Shown here: piece by piece, positions 36,097-44,717 of the stretch | Layout: each line of letters starts with the position of its first letter | Numbering within the stretch: position 1 is the stretch's first letter | Source of the DNA: Telmatospirillum siberiense | GTDB lineage: Bacteria > Pseudomonadota > Alphaproteobacteria > Rhodospirillales > Magnetospirillaceae | DNA: 64,000 nucleotides | Direction: 5' to 3' | NCBI RefSeq assembly: GCF_002845745.1 | Contig: NZ_PIUM01000011.1 | Coordinates: 82,235 to 146,234, forward strand | Made by a program: the position numbers and the translations under genes | The notes under the pieces: generated by a model | Told to the model about the DNA's origin: nothing | Databases searched by the model: none | Seen by the model: only the letters and a program-made list of their open reading frames with translations

Positions 36097-37458
36097 TCAC
36101 GCCGCCAGGCGGCGGACGATGCCGGCCGTCCGATGGGAAAGGGCCGCCAGATCCAGCCCCGGAATGGCGCCGTTCTCGACCACCGTCCGGCCGCCGACCA
36201 GCAGATGGCGCAGTTGGGCGTCGCCGCCGGCGACGATCGGCCCGATCAGGGGGTCGTGCAGGCCGGCGTAGCGCGGCCGCGACAGATCGAAGATGGCCAG
36301 ATCGGCGGTTTTTCCGACTTCGATCGTGCCGATCGTCGGCATGTCGAGGACCCGGGCGCCACCGGCGGTGGCCCAATGCAGAACGTCTTCGGCGCGGACC
36401 GCCTGGGCGCCCTTGGCGGCGCGATGCACCAGCCAGGCGCAATGCATTTCGCTGATCATATCGCAGGCTTCGTTGGAGGCCGCCCCGTCGACGGCGAGCG
36501 AGACGGGGCCGCCCAACCGGGTCAGGCGGTCGGCCGCGGCGACGCCGGAACCCAGGCGGCAATTGCTTTGCGGGCAGTGGGCCATGCCGGTCCCCGTCTC
36601 GGCCAGCAGACGCAGTTCGGACTCGTCCAGATGGACCAGATGGGCGAACCAGACGTCCTTGCCCAGCCAACCGTGGTCGCCGGCCCATTGCACGGGGCGC
36701 TTGCCGTACTTTTCCATGCAGAAGTCGACATAGACATGGGTTTCCGAAAGATGGCTGTGCAGCCTGAGCTTCATCGCCCGCGCCGCTTCGGCGATGACGT
36801 CCAGTTCCTCGGGGAGCACCGACCAGGGCAGCGTCGTCGGGGCGAAGACGACCCGGCGCATGGACTCGGGCGAGGGGTCGTTGAAGCGGGCCGCCAGATC
36901 GCCGACCCGGCGGATCATGCCATCCAGATTTTCCTTCGGCATCGGCTGGGTATGGGGAATGTCGAAGTCGCGTCCCTGGGTGGCGCCGCCGCGGCAAAGA
37001 ACCAGACGGATGCCCAGACGCTCGGCGACGCGAAAGATGGTGGCGGCGGGATCGAAGCCGTAGTTCTCGGTGAACAGATAATGGTGATCGGCGATGGTGG
37101 TCGTGCCGGACAGCAGAAGTTCGGCCAGGCCGACGGTGGCGGCCACCTCCAGGGCGTCCTCGTCCAGTTTGTGCCAATAGCTGAAGGGAACGGTCCGCAA
37201 CCAGCCCTCCAGCGGCAGATCGATACCGGCCGGGATGCCTTTCAGCACGCTCTGGAACAGGTGATGATGGGTGCTGACCAGGCCCGGATAGACGACCGAG
37301 CCCGAGGCGTCGATCACCTGGTCGCCGGGCTCGGGCACCACCGTGCCGACGGCTTTGATCCTGCCTTCGCCGATCCGGATATCGCCTGTCGCCCGTTCGT
37401 CGGACCCCGACAGCCCGGTCAGAATGCCGGCGGCGCCGCGGATGACCACATCATTCAT
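36097..37458 (-). CDS. 8-Oxoguanine deaminase-like amidohydrolase
   Basis: 453 residues, standard for the ATZ/TRZ branch of the amidohydrolase superfamily. The metal-binding HxH lies in STHHHLFQ (His64-66), a further metal His is in LHSHLSE, another in MAHCPQSN, and the catalytic Asp in AVDGAASNE. The SGTTTIADHHYLF stretch is typical of hydroxydechloroatrazine/8-oxoguanine deaminases. The enzyme is expected to remove an exocyclic amino group from a purine or triazine ring; 8-oxoguanine to urate would feed PuuD directly. Its stop is followed by 136 bases with a family B repeat, then the Rieske gene; its ATG overlaps the permease stop by four bases. Confidence 0.75.
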   Translation of the reverse strand: MNDVVIRGAAGILTGLSGSDERATGDIRIGEGRIKAVGTVVPEPGDQVIDASGSVVYPGLVSTHHHLFQSVLKGIPAGIDLPLEGWLRTVPFSYWHKLDEDALEVAATVGLAELLLSGTTTIADHHYLFTENYGFDPAATIFRVAERLGIRLVLCRGGATQGRDFDIPHTQPMPKENLDGMIRRVGDLAARFNDPSPESMRRVVFAPTTLPWSVLPEELDVIAEAARAMKLRLHSHLSETHVYVDFCMEKYGKRPVQWAGDHGWLGKDVWFAHLVHLDESELRLLAETGTGMAHCPQSNCRLGSGVAAADRLTRLGGPVSLAVDGAASNEACDMISEMHCAWLVHRAAKGAQAVRAEDVLHWATAGGARVLDMPTIGTIEVGKTADLAIFDLSRPRYAGLHDPLIGPIVAGGDAQLRHLLVGGRTVVENGAIPGLDLAALSHRTAGIVRRLAA

Positions 37459-38255
37459 TTTTCATGTCCCATACTGCTTTCATGCCAATGTCCCAGCAGA
37501 AGCTGCGAGAGCCCCGCCATCGAGACGAAGAGAAGGATGCCGGTCAGCGCGATCAGCACCAGGGCGGCGAACATCCGGGGAATGTCCAGCTGCATGCCCG
37601 ATTGCAGGATGTCGTAGGCCAGTCCGGCGCCCGGTCCGCCGGTGCCGGCGACGAATTCGGCCACCACCGCGCCGATCAGCGCGAGCCCGCTCGATATGCG
37701 CAGGCCCGCCAGGAAATAGGGCAGGGCGCAGGGAATGCGCAGGCGGATCAGCGTTTGCAGACGGCTGGCCTTGTTCATCCGGAAATAGGCCAGCAAGCCC
37801 GGATCGACGGTGGACAGGCCGATGGTGGTGTTGGAAATGATCGGGAAGATGGCGATGACCGTGGCGCAGATGGTCAGCGCCACCTGGGTGTTCTTGACCA
37901 GGATGATGATCAGGGGCGCGATGGCCACGATGGGCGTCACCTGCAACAGCACGGCGAAGGGATAGAGGCTGATGGCGATGAGCCGGCTCTGGACGAACAG
38001 GAAGGCCGTCATGGTGCCCAGCACAATGGCCAGGACGAAGGCCTCGCAGGTGACGGCGAGGGTGCTCAGCAGGGCCCCGAACAGTTCCGGCCATGACCCC
38101 GCCAGCTTCAGCGCGATGTCGCTGGGGGCGGGGAACAGATAGACGGGGATTCCCCGCTGCTTGCAGAAGAGCTGCCAGGCGAGAAGGACGAAGAGGCCGA
38201 GGCCGACCGGGGCGGCGATGCGGCTGAACAGGGGATGGGTGGCAAGGGGGCGCAT
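37455..38255 (-). CDS. ABC transporter permease (SsuC/TauC/ThiX type)
   Basis: 266 residues with six predicted membrane segments. The cytoplasmic EAA-like loop in the second half (FRMNKASRLQTLIRLRIPCALPYFLAGL) contacts the ATPase. The family imports nitrate, sulfonates, taurine or pyrimidine/purine-like compounds together with a periplasmic binding protein. No binding-protein gene accompanies this pair within the operon, so it must be supplied from elsewhere, perhaps by the gene at 53245. Start ATG at 38255 directly after the ATPase stop; stop overlaps the amidohydrolase start. Confidence 0.85.
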   Translation of the reverse strand: MRPLATHPLFSRIAAPVGLGLFVLLAWQLFCKQRGIPVYLFPAPSDIALKLAGSWPELFGALLSTLAVTCEAFVLAIVLGTMTAFLFVQSRLIAISLYPFAVLLQVTPIVAIAPLIIILVKNTQVALTICATVIAIFPIISNTTIGLSTVDPGLLAYFRMNKASRLQTLIRLRIPCALPYFLAGLRISSGLALIGAVVAEFVAGTGGPGAGLAYDILQSGMQLDIPRMFAALVLIALTGILLFVSMAGLSQLLLGHWHESSMGHEK

Positions 38256-39197
38256 TTATCGGTCTCCCCGGCTTTCCAGCGAGGCGGCGTGCAGCATGGC
38301 CGAAAGCTCGCGGCAGAGGGCGGCGAAGCGGTCGCTGTTGCGGAAGTCGTCGCCGCGCGGCAGCGGCTCGTCGAGTTCCAACTGGCCGAAGATGCGGCCC
38401 GGGTTGGCCGCCATGACGACGATTCGGGTCGACAGGAACACCGCCTCGTAGAGCGAATGAGTGACGAAGACGGTGGTCAGCTTCTTTTCCCAGGACAGCC
38501 GGATCAGATCGTCGTCGAGCTTGTTGCGGGTGAATTCGTCGAGAGCGCCGAAGGGTTCGTCCATCAGCAGCAGATCCGGTTCGGTGACCATGGCGCGGGC
38601 GATCGAGACGCGCATCCGCATGCCGCCGGACAGTTGGCCGGGGAAATGGCGCCCCTTGCGATCGAGCCCGACCTGGACCAGGGCGGCGTCCACCCGGCGA
38701 TCGGCTTCCGCCCGGTCGGTTCCCGCCAGATCGAGCGGCAGGCGGACATTGGTCCGGACGCGGGCCCAGGGCATCAGGGTGGGGTCCTGGAAGACGAAAG
38801 CGAGGCGCCGGCCGGCCTCGCCGACACGGGAAAAGTTTCCCTGCCACCAGACGATGCGTCCATCGCTGGGTTCGAAGAGATTGGCCACCAGCTTCAGAAG
38901 GGTGCTTTTGCCGCAGCCGGAGGGGCCGATCAGGCTGACGAACTCGCCCCGGCGGATCGACAGGTCGATGGGCGCCAGCCCCCGCGTGCCGTCGGGGAAA
39001 ATTTTTTCCGCCGACAGGATGTCGACGACCGGCAGGTCGAGCGGAGCCCTGGGCGCGACCGGCCGGCAGGGCGAGGCGGCGGGGATCGCTTCGGCGGCGG
39101 CGCGCGGTGACGGTTGAGAGGCAGCGGTCATCATGCCCTGGCTCCATGCTTCGATGGACAGCATATGGGATGTCGTGCTGGGTGTGAAAAGCATCAA
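38256..39197 (-). CDS. ABC transporter ATP-binding protein (SsuB/TauB type)
   Basis: 313 residues, longer than the usual 260, with an N-terminal extension (about residues 1-60). Walker A is GPSGCGKST, Q-loop FQDPTLMPWARV, signature LSGGMRMRVSIARA and Walker B LLLMDEPFGALDE. The DPTLMPW form is typical of the nitrate/sulfonate/taurine group of ATPases. It is the first gene of the operon and lies 17 bases downstream of a T-N11-A dyad at 39214, opposite to the LysR gene at 39394. Confidence 0.88.
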   Translation of the reverse strand: MMLFTPSTTSHMLSIEAWSQGMMTAASQPSPRAAAEAIPAASPCRPVAPRAPLDLPVVDILSAEKIFPDGTRGLAPIDLSIRRGEFVSLIGPSGCGKSTLLKLVANLFEPSDGRIVWWQGNFSRVGEAGRRLAFVFQDPTLMPWARVRTNVRLPLDLAGTDRAEADRRVDAALVQVGLDRKGRHFPGQLSGGMRMRVSIARAMVTEPDLLLMDEPFGALDEFTRNKLDDDLIRLSWEKKLTTVFVTHSLYEAVFLSTRIVVMAANPGRIFGQLELDEPLPRGDDFRNSDRFAALCRELSAMLHAASLESRGDR

Positions 39198-39213
39198 AAT
39201 GCGCTAATACTGA

Positions 39214-39226
39214 TGCCTTAAAGGCA
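39214..39226. promoter_or_regulatory. LysR-type T-N11-A dyad
   Basis: TGCCTTAAAGGCA is a perfect dyad with the T-N11-A layout of LysR-family operators. It lies in the divergent gap between the ABC operon and the LysR gene, 17 bases upstream of the ATPase start. Confidence 0.5.
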
Positions 39227-39231
39227 GCATA

Positions 39232-39381
39232 ATACCAAGTCTCGATGAGGATGACTCATCGAGACTTGGCTGGCCCGTTGAGGGCCCGCGCCATCGTTGG
39301 CGCGAAGCCCAGGGATACGGATGTATCCCGCCCGGCGATTGAGGGCTCGGCGATCGGTTCCGATCGCCGAGAGTTGTATAA
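39232..39381. repeat. Family B multi-hairpin element, full copy
   Basis: Begins at AATACCAAG and ends at TTGTATAAGG. Hairpins in order: 15-bp perfect arms at 39235-39249 and 39255-39269; CGCGCCA/TGGCGCG; GGGATAC/GTATCCC; and CTCGGCGATCGG (39346-39357) with CCGATCGCCGAG (39360-39371). The right end supplies the AAGGA that acts as ribosome site for the LysR gene at 39394. Confidence 0.85.
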
Positions 39382-39393
39382 GGACATCCGCGC

Positions 39394-40311
39394 ATGTTGC
39401 ATTCCAGCCTGCTGACCTATCTGGACGAGGTTGTCCGGTGCGGTTCCATCCGGAAAGCGGCGGCGCGGCTCAATATCGCCTCGTCATCGATCAATCGCCG
39501 CATCATCGCGCTCGAAGAGGAAATCGGCGTACCGATCTTCGAACGCCTGCCGCGTCGGCTGCGGTTGACCGGGGCGGGCGAATTGCTGCTCGCCCATGTC
39601 CGCCAGACGCTTCGCGATTACGAACTGCTGCAATCGCGTCTGGTCGATCTGCAGGGCAGGCGGCGGGGGCTGGTGCGGATCAGCACCATGGGCGGGCTTG
39701 CCAATTCGCTGCTGCCCGGTTTGGTGGGGTGGATGCGCGAACATCATCCGTTCATCAAGCTCGCCATCAAGGCCACGTCGGTGGAAGGCGTCATGAGCGA
39801 CGTCGGATCCGGCGAGGCCGATCTGGGATTCGCCTTCCAATTGCCGCCGGACGCCAAATTGCGCGTGGTGGCGCGAACCGGTTTGCGCGTCGGGGCGGTG
39901 GTCGCGGCCGGTCACCCCCTGGCCGAACGGGGCAGCGTCTATCTGGGCGACTGTCTCGGCTATCCGCTGATTCTCGCCGACCGCAGCATGACCATCGGGA
40001 CGATGGTCGCCGACGCCTTCGAGCGCGCCTCGATCCGCGTCGATCTGGCGGTGGAGAGCAATTCGATCGAGCTGATGAAACAGGCGGTGACCGACGGCCA
40101 GTCGATCACCTTTCTGAACGAGGTCGACGTCGAGGTGGAACGCCGCGCCGGCCGTCTGGTCTTTCTGCCCTTGCTCGACGAGCTGATGCCGCGCCAGGAA
40201 CTGAAGCTGGTGGAGCGCGCGCGTGGCGCCCTCGATCCCTCGCAGAGCCTGGTGGTCGAGGAACTCCGCAAGATCATCCAGGCGATCGACGAGGGCGACT
40301 GGCCGCTTTGA
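39394..40311 (+). CDS. LysR family transcriptional regulator
   Basis: 305 residues. The winged helix-turn-helix (residues about 1-60) contains CGSIRKAAARLNIASSSINRRI, and the effector domain starts near 90 with VRISTMGGLANSLLPGL. The protein has the typical layout of LysR regulators, which bind a small effector and activate an oppositely transcribed operon. That operon here is the ABC/amidohydrolase/Rieske set starting at 39197. ATG at 39394 has AAGGA from the end of the family B repeat about nine bases upstream. Effector unknown, presumably a purine or similar heterocycle. Confidence 0.88.
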   Translation: MLHSSLLTYLDEVVRCGSIRKAAARLNIASSSINRRIIALEEEIGVPIFERLPRRLRLTGAGELLLAHVRQTLRDYELLQSRLVDLQGRRRGLVRISTMGGLANSLLPGLVGWMREHHPFIKLAIKATSVEGVMSDVGSGEADLGFAFQLPPDAKLRVVARTGLRVGAVVAAGHPLAERGSVYLGDCLGYPLILADRSMTIGTMVADAFERASIRVDLAVESNSIELMKQAVTDGQSITFLNEVDVEVERRAGRLVFLPLLDELMPRQELKLVERARGALDPSQSLVVEELRKIIQAIDEGDWPL

Positions 40312-40343
40312 GGGGCATTTTGCCGGACACCGGCGAGGCGCTC

Positions 40344-40539
40344 GGATAAGAAAAATCTCCCCTCTCCCCTTGCGGGAGAGGGGGCGAGCGAAGCGAGTTG
40401 GGTGAGGGGACTTACGCGCGTCGAGCGCGGAGAAAGTGTGCAGAAACAAACAAGTCCTTGATGTCGCGCGGACGCGCGTACCCCTCACCCGCTCGCTCAT
40501 GCTCGCCGCCCTCTCCCACAAGGGGCGAGGGCTTATCCT
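40344..40539. repeat. Long inverted repeat, C/T-rich (family C)
   Basis: The left part (40344-40422) and right part (40471-40539) are imperfect complements of about 70 bases. Termini are GGATAAG and CTTATCC; the core contains CCCTCTCCCC and GGGGCGAGGG. The smaller palindrome at 26391 has a similar core. Located between the convergent LysR and GH25 genes, where it would fold into a long hairpin on either strand and could end transcription. Confidence 0.85.
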
Positions 40540-40563
40540 AACGCCTCCGTGCCGGTGGCTTTT

Positions 40564-41406
40564 TTACGCCGCCGGACCGATGACGCCGTTCCAGAACTGA
40601 TAAAGCGCCGTCATATTGCCCTGGAAGAGATTGCGGTCGCAGCGGTCGACGCCGACGACGGCGCGGGACATGGGGCCGAATGGGCCGCCGCCGCCGGCAT
40701 AGTCGTCGCCGGCATATTGCCACAGGCGCCAGCCGCGGTTGGCCCAGGCCATGGGCATCTCGGGCTGCAGCCGGTAATCGACCAGCCACAGATCGCAACT
40801 GGCGAGGATGGAGTTCGTCGTGATCGGCCGTCCCAGGCTGATGCGGGCGCGGCCATAGACCCCGCCGTTGGCCCAGGTCGGATGGGTATAGATGAGGGGC
40901 AGGCGCCCGGTGGCCTGATAGATGGTCTGGACGAACTCCTCCGCCTGGTCGAGGGTCATCGTATTGCCGGGTTTGCGGTCGTTGGGTTCGAGATCGAGCG
41001 CCAGCAACGTCATCGGGTCGGATTGCGTCGCGGCCAGGAACGCCGCAGCCTGTTGCGCGCCCGAATATTGATGGGTGCCGAAATGATAGGCGCCCCACAA
41101 CAGGCCCGCCGCCTGGGCCTGGACCCGGCGCTGGGCATAAAGCGGGTCATACCAGTCGCCCCCTTCGGTGGCCTTGTGCAGCACGCCCAGGATATTGCCC
41201 TGGCTGCGTATCGCGGTGAAGTCCGTCACCGTGCTGGTGTGGCTGATGTCGATCACCGCGTCGAGGCCGACGTCGGTGGGGGAGGTGATGGGCTGGGTGG
41301 TGGCGAGAAGGCGGGGGGTGGGGGTTCGCTGCTGCCCGGCGCAACCGGCCAGGCTTGGCACCGCCATGGCGGACAGCCCGGCGATCATGGTTCTGCGAGA
41401 GATCAT
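40564..41406 (-). CDS. GH25 lysozyme-like lipoprotein
   Basis: 280 residues. The N-terminus (MISRRTMIAGLSAMAVPSLAGC) combines a twin-arginine pair with a lipobox (LAGC, Cys22), so a Tat-exported lipoprotein is likely. The mature part starts like GH25 muramidases: VIDISH, then GVLHKATEGG, GLLWGAYHF, LLALDLEPND and a YTHPTWAN end, with the active acids in DISH and LDLEP. It would cut peptidoglycan in the periplasm or at a cell-surface site. It stands alone between the LysR gene and the fix operon, so its role is unclear. Confidence 0.82.
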   Translation of the reverse strand: MISRRTMIAGLSAMAVPSLAGCAGQQRTPTPRLLATTQPITSPTDVGLDAVIDISHTSTVTDFTAIRSQGNILGVLHKATEGGDWYDPLYAQRRVQAQAAGLLWGAYHFGTHQYSGAQQAAAFLAATQSDPMTLLALDLEPNDRKPGNTMTLDQAEEFVQTIYQATGRLPLIYTHPTWANGGVYGRARISLGRPITTNSILASCDLWLVDYRLQPEMPMAWANRGWRLWQYAGDDYAGGGGPFGPMSRAVVGVDRCDRNLFQGNMTALYQFWNGVIGPAA

Positions 41407-41512
41407 TTGCCCGAATGTTTTATCTTGAAAGGAAGGTCATCATCTTCCTTGATCGTCCGAAGAATAGAGCGAACGGTTTATTTCGCAACAAAAGAAATAT
41501 TTTTAAACGAAA

Positions 41513-41546
41513 CGAAGGCCGGGCGGGGACGCCCGTCCGGCCTTCG
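41513..41546 (-). terminator. Rho-independent terminator of the fix operon
   Basis: A G/C-rich hairpin with arms of about 14 bases (CGAAGGCCGG at the base on one side, CCGGCCTTCG on the other) and a four-base loop, followed on the minus strand by a T-rich run (TTTCGTTT). It lies 11 bases after the stop of the ferritin-like gene. Confidence 0.8.
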
Positions 41547-41557
41547 TCCTCGTCTCG

Positions 41558-42034
41558 TTACGCCTTGACGCGGGCGATCAGCTTTTTCAAGGCCTGGACA
41601 TGTTCGGTCTCTTCCTTGGCGAAAGCCGCGGCGAGGACGCGAACTTCCGGATCCTCGGAAGCGGTGGCCACCTTGGCGTAGTAATCCCGGCCCCTTTCCT
41701 CGGCTTCGAGCGCCAAGGCCATGGCGTCCTTCACCGAAAGATGGGCGTCGGCCGCCCAGATCGCCGCCGCTTCCGGGCTTTCGCCGGTGGGGAAGGCGGT
41801 GACGGCGGGATCTGCGGCTTTCTCCTCCTCGACCCCATCCCAGTTTTCCCGCTTGCCGATGCGGTTTTCGGCCTGCTGGAGGTGGCGGCGTGAAAAGAGG
41901 GCCTGCTCACGGAAGAAGGCGACCACCTCGGCCTCCCCATGTCCGCTGATGGCGTCGGCCAGTTCGTCGTAACGCAGGGCCGAGTCCCGCTCAAGGCGGA
42001 CCGCGGCTTCCAGGAATTGTTCGACTGCGTTCAT
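41558..42034 (-). CDS. Ferritin-like (rubrerythrin-type) protein
   Basis: 158 residues from the ATG at 42034; the frame extends further but the extra part does not look like protein. A four-helix-bundle pattern is visible with Glu and ExxH-type residues (for example LERDSALRYDELA, FSRRHLQQAE, EAEERGRDYYAK and KEETEHVQAL). It probably binds a di-iron centre. It lies four bases behind fixX and is part of the fix operon. A role in protecting the low-potential electron chain from oxygen or peroxide is an inference. Confidence 0.7.
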   Translation of the reverse strand: MNAVEQFLEAAVRLERDSALRYDELADAISGHGEAEVVAFFREQALFSRRHLQQAENRIGKRENWDGVEEEKAADPAVTAFPTGESPEAAAIWAADAHLSVKDAMALALEAEERGRDYYAKVATASEDPEVRVLAAAFAKEETEHVQALKKLIARVKA

Positions 42035-42038
42035 GGCA

Positions 42039-42323
42039 TCACCCGAATTTGAAGGAGATGCCGAAACCGCCGCGCGGATAGTCCCACTCCAGATTGCCGT
42101 TGCTCTGGCAGATGAGGCGGCAGGTGCCGCACTCCAGGCAGCCATCCGTCGTCAGGTCGACCCCGCCTTCCTCGTTCTTCACATAGCAGGCGGCCGGGCA
42201 GCAGAAAGTGCAGGGCTGCGCGCAGGAAGTCTTGCAGACGGCGGGATTCTTGATGCGGATATGAGGTGAACCCTCATCAAGCAGATACCTGTTTTGGAAA
42301 AGCTTTTCTTCGACCTTGCTCAT
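42039..42323 (-). CDS. fixX: FixX ferredoxin-like protein
   Basis: 94 residues. Cysteines are in the pattern expected for FixX: CKTSCAQPCTFCC and CLECGTCRLIC, supplying [4Fe-4S] binding. It delivers electrons in the FixABCX complex that bifurcates from NADH to quinone and to low-potential ferredoxin or flavodoxin. Its ATG overlaps the fixC stop by four bases, indicating coupling. Confidence 0.93.
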   Translation of the reverse strand: MSKVEEKLFQNRYLLDEGSPHIRIKNPAVCKTSCAQPCTFCCPAACYVKNEEGGVDLTTDGCLECGTCRLICQSNGNLEWDYPRGGFGISFKFG

Positions 42324-43621
42324 CGGAAAGCCCTCGCGAATTTGATTGCGTCACCCACCAGGCCGAACAGGCCGCGCTTTTCGCGGAAAGCTTTGGTGAC
42401 CTGCTTTTCCTTGCTCTTCTTGTCCAGTCCGTCGACGCGGAGCATGGTGCTGGCGGCTTGCGACATGAGCTCGGGGTAAAGGGTGAAGACATGCCGGTTT
42501 CCATGCAGGAAGCCCGGCATTCCCTGGTATTTCTTCATGTCCTTGATGACATAGCTGTCGTCGAGGGCCGACTTGTAACGGGCCAGGTTCTGCGTCGAGC
42601 AGGCCTTGCCTTCCTTCTTCAGCGCGATCACCGTTTCCGCCGCCAGTTGGCCGCTGGTCATCGCCATGTTGGAGCCTTCCCGGTGGATCGAATTGACCAG
42701 GCCGGCCGAATCGCCGACCAGCATCCAGCCGTCGCCGTAAACCTTCGGGATCGCCTTGTATCCGCCTTCCGGAATGAGATGGGCCGAATATTCCTTCATC
42801 TCGGAGCCGGCGAGCAGCGGTTTGACCGACGGATGGGCCTTCAACTCGTCGAGCAGGCCGTAAGGCGTCAACCCGCCTTTCTCGAAGTCGCCGACCATGC
42901 ATCCGATGCCGATCGAGATGGATTCGAGATTGGTGTAGATGAACCCCATCCCGATCTTGCCCTTGGTCAGGGTTCCGACGAGTTCGAAGGCGACGCCTTC
43001 CTTCTCGCCGATGTTGAAGCGGTTCTGGATGACCTCTGGGCGCAGGAAGTGCATTTCCTTGGCGACCAGGGCGGTGTTGTCGCCGTCCAGTTCGGCCCGG
43101 TAACCGGCGTCGCGGGCCAGGGTCGAATTGACGCCGTCGGCGAGGATGACCACGCCGGCCAGGATGTCGCCGCCTTCGCGGTCGGTTTTGACCCCGATGA
43201 CGCGACCCTGCGCGTCCTTGAGCAACGCCTTGACCACCGTGTCGCAAATGACCAGGGCGCCGGCCGCCTTGACCTTGGTGCAGAACCAGCGGTCGAACTG
43301 GGCGCGGATGATCGAATAGCGATCCGGCTTTTCCTCGTTGAACTCATCGGAACGGTAGTCGAGGCCGATGTGCGACTTGTCGGTCAGCATCCAGACCCGC
43401 TGCTCGACGATGTGACGCTCCAGCGGCGCCTCGTCGCGGAATTCGGGGATGATGCGTTCCAGCGCGTCGGAATAGAGGATGGCGCCCTGGACATTCTTGG
43501 CGCCCGGATACTCGCCGCGTTCCAGTTGCAGAACGCTCAGTCCGGCCTTGGCCATCACATAGGCAGCAGCGCTGCCCGCCGGGCCGGCCCCGACGACGAT
43601 GGCGTCGAATTTCTCCGTCAT
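42320..43621 (-). CDS. fixC: FixC, electron-transfer flavoprotein-quinone oxidoreductase
   Basis: 433 residues. N-terminal FAD motif GAGPAGSAAAYVMAKAG follows a beta strand, and the GDSAGLVNSIHREGSNMAM segment closes the FAD site. The family reduces membrane quinone while the complex drives other electrons to a low-potential carrier. It lies 13 bases after fixB and overlaps fixX, which supplies its iron-sulfur part. No separate N-terminal transit region is needed in bacteria. Confidence 0.95.
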   Translation of the reverse strand: MTEKFDAIVVGAGPAGSAAAYVMAKAGLSVLQLERGEYPGAKNVQGAILYSDALERIIPEFRDEAPLERHIVEQRVWMLTDKSHIGLDYRSDEFNEEKPDRYSIIRAQFDRWFCTKVKAAGALVICDTVVKALLKDAQGRVIGVKTDREGGDILAGVVILADGVNSTLARDAGYRAELDGDNTALVAKEMHFLRPEVIQNRFNIGEKEGVAFELVGTLTKGKIGMGFIYTNLESISIGIGCMVGDFEKGGLTPYGLLDELKAHPSVKPLLAGSEMKEYSAHLIPEGGYKAIPKVYGDGWMLVGDSAGLVNSIHREGSNMAMTSGQLAAETVIALKKEGKACSTQNLARYKSALDDSYVIKDMKKYQGMPGFLHGNRHVFTLYPELMSQAASTMLRVDGLDKKSKEKQVTKAFREKRGLFGLVGDAIKFARAFR

Positions 43622-43634
43622 GTTGGAATTCCTC

Positions 43635-44717
43635 TTAAATGGCGTTTCCAGTGGCCAGACGATGGCGGAACGCCTCCGTCAGTGCGGGCAGGATTTTCGT
43701 GGCGTCGCCGACCAGACCGAAATGGGCGAAGTCGAAGATCGGCGCATTGGGGTCGGAGTTGATGGCGACGATGCAATCGGCGCCCTCGACGCCCACGCGG
43801 TGCTGGATCGCACCCGAAATGCCGGCGGCGATATAGAGCTTCGGCCGGATGGTCTTGCCGGTTTGGCCGATCTGGCGCTCGGCGCCGATCCAGCCCGCCT
43901 GCACCAGGGGCCGCGTCCCGCCCACCTCGGCGCCCAGCACCGAAGCCAGGTCGTTGACCAGACGGAAGTTCTCGGGCTTGCCCAAGCCCCGGCCGCCGGC
44001 GACGATGAAGTCGGCGAAGGCGAGCTGGGCCTGATCCTGGTCGCGGTCGGGGATGTAATCGAGTACCTTGGTGACGATATCCTCTTCCTTGAGGCCCAGA
44101 TCGGTGGTGATGATCCTGCCGGTGCGGCCAGCCTGCTTGGCCGGCATGGCCATCACGCGGGGGCGAACCGTCGCCATCTGCGGGCGGGCCTTCAGCGTAT
44201 GAATGGTGCAGAGAAGGCTACCGCCGAACGTCGGGCGGGTGGCCGCCATGCTGCGCGTATCCATGTCGATGGCGAGCTTGGTGCAGTCGGCGGTCAGGCC
44301 GGTGGCGAGCGTGGTGGCCACGGCGCTGGCCAAGTCGCGGCCGAGCGTGGTGGCGCCCAGAAGGAGGATTTCCGGCTTGTAGGTGTCGACCAGATAGGAG
44401 AGGCCGGCCGTATAGGGGGCCGTGCGGTATTCGGCGAGGATGGCGTCTTCCATCAGATAGACGCCGTCCGCGCCATAGGCGAAGGCGCTCTGGGCCGCCG
44501 CCTTATTGGCTTCGCCGGGAGTGGCCAGAAGGACGCCCCATACCTCGACGCCCAGGGTATCGGCCAGCTTCCGGGCTTCGCCGATCAATTCCCAGGACAC
44601 GGGGTGCACATGCCCCCGTTCCATTTCCATGAAAACCCAAACACCCTTGTAGGCTTTGAGGCGTTCATCGAGTTCCACAGTGCGTCCGGCCGGACGTGAC
44701 GTCGCCGGTTCGGTCAT
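43635..44717 (-). CDS. fixB: FixB, electron-transfer flavoprotein alpha subunit
   Basis: 360 residues from the ATG at 44717, which overlaps the fixA stop (ATGA). The frame opens upstream in the coding region of fixA, so a longer form is unlikely. The N-terminal domain has [16 protein letters not shown], and the C-terminal FAD-binding domain shows [32 protein letters not shown] and [13 protein letters not shown]. It binds FAD and, with FixA, takes electrons from NADH. Confidence 0.95.
   Translation of the reverse strand: MTEPATSRPAGRTVELDERLKAYKGVWVFMEMERGHVHPVSWELIGEARKLADTLGVEVWGVLLATPGEANKAAAQSAFAYGADGVYLMEDAILAEYRTAPYTAGLSYLVDTYKPEILLLGATTLGRDLASAVATTLATGLTADCTKLAIDMDTRSMAATRPTFGGSLLCTIHTLKARPQMATVRPRVMAMPAKQAGRTGRIITTDLGLKEEDIVTKVLDYIPDRDQDQAQLAFADFIVAGGRGLGKPENFRLVNDLASVLGAEVGGTRPLVQAGWIGAERQIGQTGKTIRPKLYIAAGISGAIQHRVGVEGADCIVAINSDPNAPIFDFAHFGLVGDATKILPALTEAFRHRLATGNAI

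Noticed and set aside
42035..42145. N-terminal extension of the ferritin-like protein
   Set aside because: It overlaps fixX in another frame and is Ala/Ser/Arg-rich without helix-bundle features; the ATG at 42034 gives a normal-length protein.
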